Shown: one piece after another, positions 1 through 4,906 of the stretch
Position numbering within the stretch: the first letter of the stretch is position 1
How the letters are laid out: the number at the start of each line of letters is the position of its first letter
NCBI GenBank assembly: GCA_051745935.1
Contig: JBNJEM010000302.1
Span: 1-9,169, forward strand
DNA: 9,169 nucleotides
DNA from: JBNJEM01 sp051745935
GTDB taxonomy: Bacteria > Planctomycetota > Planctomycetia > Pirellulales > Pirellulaceae
Direction: 5' to 3'
The notes under the pieces: model-generated
Seen by the model: only the letters and a program-made list of their open reading frames with translations
The model's database searches: none
What the model was told of the DNA's origin: nothing
Translations under genes and position numbers: made by a program

Positions 1-558
1 GCTGGCGTCCGAATGAAAGTCATAAACGTGTTCCCATACGTCGGTGCGGGGCACCAATTCTCCAGCCCTCATCGCCAGGTATTCCAGCAGGGCATATTCT
101 CGGGCTGTCAGTTCAACGATCCGCCCGCCGCGCTCGACGTGCTGAGTCGACGTGTCGATCACTAGCGGGCCGACTGCCAGCACGGGATTCTTGCGGTGGT
201 AAGTCCGTCGCACCAACGCCTGGACCCGAGCGAGCAGTTCCTCGAACTCGAAGGGCTTGACGAGATAATCGTCCGCCCCGGCGTTCAAGCCGGCAACCCT
301 GTCGGCCACGGCGTCCTTCGCCGTGATGATCAAGACGTGAGTTTGTCGCCCCCCGTCCCTTAGCCGGCGGAGGATACTGACACCGTCCAGCCCCGGAAGC
401 ATCAAGTCCAGTACAATCGCGTCGTACTCGTTGCCCTCCGCGTACCAAAGCGCCTCCTGACCGTCCCCGGTCACATCGACCGCGAACCCGGCCTCGCGCA
501 GCCCGCGAACAACGGACTTCTGGAGCGGCGGGTAATCTTCCACCAGCAGCAGCCTCAT
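1..558 (-). CDS. OmpR/PhoB-family response regulator, C-terminus cut by window edge
   Basis: This is a two-component response regulator: a receiver domain phosphorylated by a partner kinase, followed by a winged-helix DNA-binding domain that controls transcription. Reading the minus strand from ATG at 558 gives 186 residues, open to the left edge. The N-terminus MRLLLVEDYPPLQKSVV contains an acidic pair (E7, D8). The phosphoacceptor aspartate lies in IVLDLMLPGLDG (about residue 51), a conserved Thr in LIITAKD, and the conserved Lys in DDYLVKPFEFEELLARV. The second domain follows at about residue 125, with the typical helix segment ELTAREYALLEYLAMRAGELVPR. Its wing and C-terminus lie outside the window. 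GAGGGG at 563-568, four bases before ATG, supports this start. A partner histidine kinase would usually lie just downstream, beyond position 1. Family assignment is firm; the regulon cannot be told. Confidence 0.93.
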   Translation of the reverse strand, partial: MRLLLVEDYPPLQKSVVRGLREAGFAVDVTGDGQEALWYAEGNEYDAIVLDLMLPGLDGVSILRRLRDGGRQTHVLIITAKDAVADRVAGLNAGADDYLVKPFEFEELLARVQALVRRTYHRKNPVLAVGPLVIDTSTQHVERGGRIVELTAREYALLEYLAMRAGELVPRTDVWEHVYDFHSDAS

Positions 559-562
559 CGCA

Positions 563-568
563 CCCCTC
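563..568 (-). promoter_or_regulatory. Ribosome binding site of the response regulator
   Basis: On the minus strand GAGGGG sits four bases before the ATG at 558 within a purine-rich stretch (563-572). It fixes the start of the receiver domain at its natural first strand (MRLLLVED). Confidence 0.6.
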
Positions 569-618
569 TCTCAAATTCTCGCCGAACCAGCCACCTCTCC
601 CCCGCTGCAAAGGGAGCA

Positions 619-657
619 AATGGCGATGCTTGCGATCGCCCGAAGCGAATCGCCATT
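619..657. repeat. Inverted repeat (hairpin) AATGGCGAT…ATCGCCATT
   Basis: AATGGCGAT at 619-627 is perfectly complementary to ATCGCCATT at 649-657, with further partial pairing inside (GCTT with AAGC). The hairpin lies directly beside the outer edge of tandem copy A of the 102-bp element and upstream of the response regulator start. No T-run follows on either strand, so it is not a simple terminator. It could be an operator, the end of a mobile element or a leader structure of the response regulator mRNA. Confidence 0.55.
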
Positions 658-661
658 CATA

Positions 662-763
662 CCGGTCGCGCATGACTTTGGCCGCCGCGAGTCCGACCAA
701 CGGGAGGACGGCCTGCGTCAGGGAGCTATCCATCCGGACAAAGTTGACCGCCTGAAATGCAAG
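662..763 (-). repeat. 102-bp element, tandem copy A
   Basis: First of two head-to-tail copies with a 102-base period. Comparing by eye, copies A and B differ at 7 of 102 positions without indels. Read on the minus strand it contains the conserved core CTCCCGTTGGTCGGACTCG. Within it a stem can form at 664-698: GGTCG with CGACC, and inside that GACT with AGTC, leaving a 12-base loop and a 5-base bulge. A related inverted copy lies at 2526-2622. The nature of the element is unknown to me. Confidence 0.8.
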
Positions 764-868
764 CCGGTCGCGGGTGACTTTGGCCGCCGCGAGTCCGACC
801 AACGGGAGGACGGCTTGCGTCAGGGAGCTTTCCATCCGGATAGCGTTGACCGCCTGAAATGCAAGCCG
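764..868 (-). repeat. 102-bp element, tandem copy B
   Basis: Second tandem copy, ending at about 865-868 where similarity to the junction sequence (…GCAAGCCG) stops. The same nested stem is possible at 766-800. On the minus strand it reads MESSLTQAVLPLVGLAAAKV in an open frame continuing into copy A. However, the differences between copies are mostly non-synonymous, so selection on that peptide is not evident. Copy B and the distant copy C differ at about 15 of 97 positions, again without indels. Confidence 0.8.
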
Positions 869-973
869 TTTATTGTACCCGGTCTCGGCGTCCTGTTCCA
901 GCGTTTGCTACTTTGCTTATCGACTACGGATTTGCGTTTCGAGTCTGCCCGATTCCGCGGTCTGTTCATCATC

Positions 974-1002
974 TTGTCATGTTCGCGACTCTAGAATACG
1001 AC
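974..1002 (+). promoter_or_regulatory. Weak promoter candidate upstream of the Fe-S protein gene
   Basis: TTGTCA at 974-979 matches five of six bases of a sigma-70 -35 box. Seventeen bases later TACGAC (997-1002) is only a poor -10. A better -10-like TAGAAT at 992-997 sits at the wrong distance. This is the only promoter-like pair I could see in 869-1039, and it may be chance. Confidence 0.2.
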
Positions 1003-1039
1003 AAATTGGATTGATCTTACCCCTGCGCGAGCAGCAATC

Positions 1040-2512
1040 ATGAGCATGAGCCAGCTACAGACAACGCCCCTCGAACGACGCCAACCGAGCCCACCGACTC
1101 GACGGCAAGACCAACAAGGCTACGACCTTCTGAGATTTCGTCCCGTCAAAGCGATCGTCTTATGGGGCGGATTTCCGTATGTATTTCAGGCTGTGCTTCT
1201 GGTCGTCTTCGTGGCCATGGCCGTGTTCGCCTGGGGCATCTACCCACCCGAAGCGGTATCGGACAAGTTGTATGCAAAGAGTCATCTCGTCAACCTCGTG
1301 GTTTGGGGCCTGTGGTGGCCAGCAATGGTTTGGATTGCGGTGCTATTCGGGCGTGTCTGGTGTGCCGTCTGTCCATTGGAGTTGGTGGCCAACGGCACGG
1401 AGCGATTGGGGCGCGTCCTTGGAATCAGCCAACGGAAGCTGGGAAAGTGGCTTCGAGCGGGTTGGCTTATCGTCGTTGTCTACGCGTTAATTCAAATGTC
1501 CGTGGCCGGTGTTCAGCTGCACCGGATCCCGGCTCACACGTCGATGTTCCTTTGGAGCCTGTTGGCGGCAGCCGCGCTGGTGGGTTTTTTCTTCAGAGAC
1601 CGCGCCTTTTGCCGGGGATTCTGTCCCGTCGGGCTACTCCTCGGAACGTATGGGCGTGGCGCGATGCTGGCGGTTCGGCCCACGTCAGGCGAGAAGTGCG
1701 CGTCCTGCACGGGCAAGGATTGCGTCCGCGCCTGCAATCGCACCAAAGTGTATGGCCGCGGTTGTCCGAGCCTGCTCAATCCGGCCCGGCTCGACAATAA
1801 CAACGATTGCCTCGTCTGTGGGGAGTGCGTCAAGGCGTGCGAGCCCGACAACATGGGCGTGTTCCTGCGGCGTCCTTTCCCCGCGGCCGATGCGCGGGAG
1901 CCATTGGCTTCTTGGCCGGTCGTGCTCTTCGTGATGCTCGTATCCGGATTCGTAACCTACGAGCTGTTCTCCGAGTGGAAGGCGGCCCAGGCCATGTTTC
2001 TCTGGAGCCCGGCGGCCGTAACGAACGCATTGGGCGCGGATGCCCATGAGGGGTGGATCAAGGGCGTGTGGACGTTGTTCGTGGTGCCGCTCGTCCTCTG
2101 GCTGGTCCTCGGCGGTCTCGTGCTTCTCTTTCGAGGCGCGGAATCAATGTCCGAAGCTTGGCGACGGTTGGCTCTACCACTTGCCATCGTGATCGCCGTC
2201 GGGCACATGTCCAAGGGGCTGGCCAAGATCGTTTCGTGGGGTGGGTTTCTGCCTTTATCGGCAAAGGACCCAGTGGGCATTGATACGGCGCGGGCGATTA
2301 CCGCCGAGACGCTACCGCCGCCGGGCGCGCTACTGCCGATGGTCGCTGTTTCCCTTATCGCCGTCCTCATGATGCTCGCGGGAACCGGGTACGCGCTGCG
2401 AGAGCTGCGGCTGGCCCAAGGCGAAACGACGCACCGTCGCTATCTGGCGCCAATCCTCGTTCTTGCATCGGCGTTTCTTTTTCTTGTCTTCGGCTGGGGA
2501 TTCTTACAATAG
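1040..2512 (+). CDS. Polytopic membrane 4Fe-4S ferredoxin-type protein (NapH/NosR/YccM-like)
   Basis: A 490-residue inner-membrane protein likely to carry electrons between the membrane quinone pool and a partner. Hydrophobic segments lie at about residues 47-66, 83-106, 141-160, 170-185, 291-310, 343-364, 377-396, 430-450 and 468-488. Cysteine motifs, in order, are C108-x2-C111-P after the second segment and C191-x3-C195-P after the fourth. They are followed by a ferredoxin-like region with C220-x2-C223-x4-C228-x3-C232, an extra C242-P and a classical C257-x2-C260-x2-C263-x3-C267 set, which should bind two 4Fe-4S clusters. This layout matches the Fer4_5 membrane family (NapH, NosR C-terminus, YccM). 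No NosR FMN domain is present. The long C-terminal membrane part with H389 (GHMSKGLAK) is not one I can name. The start has no strong ribosome site; ATG at 1046 is an alternative. It stands alone, bracketed by inverted copies of the 102-bp element. The exact partner and substrate are unknown. Confidence 0.9.
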   Translation: MSMSQLQTTPLERRQPSPPTRRQDQQGYDLLRFRPVKAIVLWGGFPYVFQAVLLVVFVAMAVFAWGIYPPEAVSDKLYAKSHLVNLVVWGLWWPAMVWIAVLFGRVWCAVCPLELVANGTERLGRVLGISQRKLGKWLRAGWLIVVVYALIQMSVAGVQLHRIPAHTSMFLWSLLAAAALVGFFFRDRAFCRGFCPVGLLLGTYGRGAMLAVRPTSGEKCASCTGKDCVRACNRTKVYGRGCPSLLNPARLDNNNDCLVCGECVKACEPDNMGVFLRRPFPAADAREPLASWPVVLFVMLVSGFVTYELFSEWKAAQAMFLWSPAAVTNALGADAHEGWIKGVWTLFVVPLVLWLVLGGLVLLFRGAESMSEAWRRLALPLAIVIAVGHMSKGLAKIVSWGGFLPLSAKDPVGIDTARAITAETLPPPGALLPMVAVSLIAVLMMLAGTGYALRELRLAQGETTHRRYLAPILVLASAFLFLVFGWGFLQ

Positions 2513-2525
2513 CGGAAGCGTGTAT

Positions 2526-2622
2526 ATTTCAGGCGGTTGGATTTTTCCGGGTGGAAAGCGGCCCGACGCAAGCCATCCTCCCGTTGGTCGGACTCGCGGC
2601 GGAGAAAGTCATCCGCGACCGG
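2526..2622 (+). repeat. 102-bp element, inverted copy C
   Basis: A copy in the opposite orientation to the tandem pair at 662-868, starting 13 bases after the Fe-S gene stop. It aligns over 97 bases from ATTTCAGGCGG to CGCGACCGG without indels, with about 15 differences from copy B. The core from GACGCAAGCC to GGCGG is nearly unchanged. The nested stem seen in copies A and B can form at 2586-2620, and in that segment the differences fall only in the loop (CC to AG) and in the bulge. It places the Fe-S gene between inverted copies. Confidence 0.8.
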
Positions 2623-2764
2623 TATAATAACGGTTCCCTTAACGCCATTGTGCCGAGCGGATTTCCCGCGACGACGTGGCCCAGGCCGTTCAGCTCACGG
2701 CACGCAGTGAGCTGCCATTTGCCTCGACAACTACAAAGCTACTAAAAAACTCAGCGCCGTGGAA

Positions 2765-2782
2765 GCAAGCGAGCGCGCTTGC
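2765..2782. repeat. Small perfect hairpin between convergent genes
   Basis: GCAAGCG (2765-2771) pairs with CGCTTGC (2776-2782) around a four-base loop. It lies about 120 bases past the antiporter stop on the minus strand. There the stem is followed, some 15 bases later, by a run of six T (the complement of the A-run ending near 2749). The distance is too long for a standard intrinsic terminator, so a terminator role is possible but weak. Confidence 0.35.
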
Positions 2783-2900
2783 CGAAACGGCCGCTGCCTT
2801 GAAGAACATGACCATCCAACCGTTGCATCTCGTCCAGCGCCGCCAACGTTGGCATCGTTTCGTGGACGACCACTGTCATGTTGGTCAGAACAAAAGCTCT

Positions 2901-4319
2901 TTACTGGTCACGCGGAGGCTCCCGGGTGGGGGATCCGTCAGCTGCCTCGAACATGCGGCCGAATCCGGTAATCGCTGCCATCAACATCACCAGGGCGAGG
3001 AACCAGCCGTGCAGCACGAACGGCCAGACCTCGGTTGGCGATACAACCTTAAAAAACTCGTAGCGGGGCGCTAGGTTTTGGATGGTCTGGTAGCCAATCA
3101 ACACACCGCCTCCCCAAGGAAAGATATACCCCAGCGCGGACGTGACCGCGTCCAGCATATTGGCCCGCCGGTATGGGTGTAGGTGGAAGCGCCGGCCCAG
3201 TCGGGAGACGAATGGCGCCGCGGTGATTTCCGCCGCCGTGTTGATGGTGATGAACACGTTCAAGGAAAAGACAACACTCCAAATCACCATCTCGGCTCGA
3301 GCCACCGAATTGCGGGCTAACGACCCCAGTCCATTCACCAAGGCGTCCATCGCTCCACCCGCTCTCATCACTCGGCCGCCAGCCACGATCAACAGGATCA
3401 AGATCGCCATTGAAAGATAACCGGAGATCCCATCCACCAGCGCGCCCCCCACCACGTCCCGTTCGGCGTCAAATGAAACGAGCTGAGAGGGGGTTAACAA
3501 GCCGCATGCCAATCCGAGCGCAATAGCCACAACGATGCCCCAAGTCAATGTAACCAGGATCGCGTATCCACGGAGGGCGAGAAAAATGACAAAAGCGAAC
3601 GGGATCAGAAAGATCAAGCCGTGCGGGGAGGCGGCGTCAACCAGCGTGGAGCGTGGGCTCTCGATGGCGGCGCCTCCACCACCGAAAAGCGTAAAGCACA
3701 CCAGAGCCGGCACCGCCGCCACCGCGGCATATCGAAACCGCGACCGAACCACTCCAGGAATATCCGTTTCCTGGGTCGTCGCCGACACGACGGTGGTGTC
3801 CGAAACCGGGGCTAGGTTGTCGCCCAACGCAGCACCAGAAAGTATCGCGCCAAAAAGCCAAACTGGATCCGCTCCCATCACCAATCCGGTCGGATACATG
3901 AGGGTGGTGAAAGCGACCGTGGTCCCATAGCCCGTTCCCACCGCGGTTGAAAACGTGGCAGCAAGCAGAAACGTGACTCCCACGAAAACGCCCCCCTCGG
4001 CGTTGGAAACGTGCCCCAGCCACACCAACCCGTTTACCAACCCCCCTTCGCGAAGCACCGCGGCGAACATGCCCGCCCAGAACCAGGCCACGATGGTCAC
4101 CGTGGCGATACAGTCCGCCATCCCTTCCACGACGCACTGGGCATAGTGCGACCAGCAACTGCGGCAGAGGAACATCCCGACAATCAGCCCCAGGACAATG
4201 CCGAGGATCAAACCATTTTCATCCGGCACCCCGCCGACGCAAATCGCAATCGCCCAAATAATGAAAAACACCAGTGGCAAGGCGGCCGCCGCCCTGCCGC
4301 CACGAAATTCAAGCGTCAT
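2901..4319 (-). CDS. NhaC-family Na+/H+ antiporter
   Basis: A 472-residue polytopic membrane protein of the NhaC family (Na_H_antiporter, PF03553), which exchanges protons for Na+ or organic ions across the inner membrane; substrate cannot be read from sequence. Using ATG at 4319, the family signature GDNLAPVSDTT lies at about residues 166-176, preceded by the glycine-rich STAVGTGYGTT (124-134). A later conserved block ANMLDAVTSALGYIFPWGG is at about 386-404. About a dozen hydrophobic segments run from residue 12 to 453, and the last 20 residues are polar. Length fits the family. The frame stays open upstream to ATG at 4370, with another ATG at 4331. I chose 4319 because GGGGA lies five bases before it and the 17 extra residues do not resemble an antiporter N-terminus. 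The gene is not in an operon with intact neighbours; a broken ribbon-helix-helix gene lies upstream on the same strand. The stop TAA is followed by 49 further in-frame codons before TGA at 2751. Confidence 0.93.
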   Translation of the reverse strand: MTLEFRGGRAAAALPLVFFIIWAIAICVGGVPDENGLILGIVLGLIVGMFLCRSCWSHYAQCVVEGMADCIATVTIVAWFWAGMFAAVLREGGLVNGLVWLGHVSNAEGGVFVGVTFLLAATFSTAVGTGYGTTVAFTTLMYPTGLVMGADPVWLFGAILSGAALGDNLAPVSDTTVVSATTQETDIPGVVRSRFRYAAVAAVPALVCFTLFGGGGAAIESPRSTLVDAASPHGLIFLIPFAFVIFLALRGYAILVTLTWGIVVAIALGLACGLLTPSQLVSFDAERDVVGGALVDGISGYLSMAILILLIVAGGRVMRAGGAMDALVNGLGSLARNSVARAEMVIWSVVFSLNVFITINTAAEITAAPFVSRLGRRFHLHPYRRANMLDAVTSALGYIFPWGGGVLIGYQTIQNLAPRYEFFKVVSPTEVWPFVLHGWFLALVMLMAAITGFGRMFEAADGSPTREPPRDQ

Positions 4320-4324
4320 TTCGA

Positions 4325-4329
4325 TCCCC
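4325..4329 (-). promoter_or_regulatory. Ribosome binding site deciding the antiporter start
   Basis: GGGGA on the minus strand, five bases before ATG at 4319. It overlaps the alternative ATG at 4331, which has only a distant AGGA (about ten bases upstream), and it favours the shorter form. Confidence 0.5.
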
Positions 4330-4410
4330 ATGAAACAAAAGTCCTGGTAGAATTCATACGGCAACCACACTAAATGGCCACGGCAGGTTTTGCAACAGGT
4401 TCAATGATTA

Positions 4411-4434
4411 ACGGGAAAAGGTGTCTGCTCCCGT
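4411..4434. repeat. Palindromic element ACGGGA…TCCCGT with GGTGTCTG loop
   Basis: ACGGGA (4411-4416) pairs with TCCCGT (4429-4434) around a loop containing AAGGTGTCTGC. From memory, palindromes containing GGTGTCTG…CCCGT recur in many bacterial genomes near IS200-like, REP-associated transposases; that link is inference here. There is no transposase in the window. The open frame of the adjacent ribbon-helix-helix remnant ends in TAA two bases from this palindrome, as expected if the element interrupted it. No T-run follows, so an intrinsic terminator is unlikely. Confidence 0.45.
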
Positions 4435-4435
4435 C

Positions 4436-4634
4436 TTAGGCTTCGATTGCATCGGCCACGAACCCGCTCTTGTTGCCTTCCCGGCAAGCTTTGGCATATT
4501 TGGTCAGTGTGGCCGGCGGTAGTGCGCGGCAAACTCACCAGTACGCGTTCATGGGGCGCGCCTTTCTTGCCTAATGGAGCACAAACTGGCCCATCGATGG
4601 TGCATTGCCTGTCGGCATGCCTGTTGACGTCCAT
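4436..4634 (-). pseudogene. Frameshifted, truncated ribbon-helix-helix (CopG-like) gene remnant
   Basis: On the minus strand the frame from 4634 reads …PHERVLVSLPRTTAGHTDQ (from about 4556 to 4500), which resembles the beta-strand and first helix of a ribbon-helix-helix DNA-binding protein. Dropping one A at 4499 (in CAAATATG) continues it as YAKACREGNKSGFVADAIEA and then TAA at 4438-4436. The KSGFVADAIEA part fits the second helix of the fold (compare RSEFVREAIEEYL in CopG-type antitoxins). As it stands, the original frame runs on as unrelated sequence to 4401. The residues before PHERVLV may not be native, so the start at 4634 is only the open limit. The similarity ends at the palindrome at 4411-4434, and no toxin gene follows. 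Such proteins are usually antitoxins or small repressors. A sequencing error in the A-run could mimic the frameshift but not the missing C-terminus. The fold call is from pattern memory and moderate. Confidence 0.42.
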
Positions 4635-4906
4635 CGAGTCGCGAATCTCCCTAATATCTTGACAATCCCGGCAGTCATCAGATCCAGGAATCTCGGCTAG
4701 TGGTAAATCCGCATTTCATGTGGTATAGCCAAAGTTCACGCCTATTCCAGCCGATCAAGGGACGGGAGACAAGCGATTGTGGCGTGGCGGTTGCCGAAGT
4801 CTTTCCGGCCATTGGCCTCATGTTTTCGTCGGCGGGCAGGGCTGACACACGGCCGTTTCTGCGTGTGGTTGTTAACACTGCTCGTTGGCTGCGGAACGGA
4901 GATCTC
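4635..4906. other. Leader region of the hybrid kinase gene, no gene seen
   Basis: This 272-base region lies between the ribbon-helix-helix remnant (minus) and the kinase start (plus). The kinase frame is open from ATG at 4700, but residues from there to 4906 do not look like a membrane sensor N-terminus and precede a well-placed ribosome site. A TTGACA sits at 4659-4664 without a matching -10 at the right distance. The kinase promoter is presumably here but I cannot place it. Confidence 0.4.
4897..4901 (+). promoter_or_regulatory. Ribosome binding site deciding the hybrid kinase start
   Basis: CGGAG lies five bases before ATG at 4907. The protein from this ATG starts with a short polar stretch and then a membrane segment, as expected of a sensor kinase. 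This argues against the upstream in-frame ATG at 4700. Confidence 0.6.

Larger units (their letters stand above)
559..1039. other. Divergent intergenic region with hairpin and tandem repeats
   Basis: This 481-base region separates the response regulator (minus) from the Fe-S membrane protein (plus), so it must hold the promoters of both. It contains a hairpin at 619-657 and two tandem copies of a 102-bp element at 662-868. The stretch 869-1039 shows no gene; a weak promoter-like pair lies at 974-1002. Open frames cross the tandem copies on both strands (for example plus 620-994 and minus 835-113). They follow from a repeat length divisible by three, and they lack recognisable domains, so I do not call them genes. 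A C-rich stretch at 563-608 may be part of another dispersed repeat. Confidence 0.6.
2513..2900. other. Convergent intergenic region with inverted element copy
   Basis: This 388-base gap separates the converging Fe-S protein (plus) and antiporter (minus) genes. It holds copy C of the 102-bp element (2526-2622) and a perfect 7-bp hairpin at 2765-2782. The minus strand has a 42-residue open frame (2879-2751) and the plus strand has frames from 2551 and 2676. None has a ribosome site or a domain I recognise, and both strands are open over the same bases, so none is called. No standard terminator is evident for the Fe-S gene. Confidence 0.55.

Noticed and set aside
113..835. Minus-strand open frame of 240 codons starting in the tandem repeat
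   Set aside because: It overlaps the response regulator in another frame, and its downstream half is an out-of-frame reading of that gene, Arg/Gly-rich and without a domain.
620..994. Plus-strand 124-codon frame with two 34-residue repeats (GRRESDQREDGLRQGA)
   Set aside because: It is the antisense of the 102-bp element, whose length keeps all frames in phase. No ribosome site or family resemblance is visible.
2676..3074. Plus-strand 132-codon frame after copy C
   Set aside because: Its second half is antisense to the antiporter C-terminus. The first part has no recognisable domain, and the opposite strand is open over part of the same stretch.
4436..4500. IS110-type transposase fragment (reading GNKSGFVADAIEA like the NKSDFxDAEAIAEA motif)
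   Set aside because: The upstream residues RVLVSLP fit a ribbon-helix-helix strand better, and no other transposase motif is present.
4591..4600. 10-bp palindrome CCATCGATGG
   Set aside because: Short, single, inside the broken-gene region and without a paired site; chance is likely.
4659..4664. TTGACA as the -35 box of a kinase promoter
   Set aside because: No acceptable -10 box lies 16-18 bases downstream (ATCCAG at 4682-4687).
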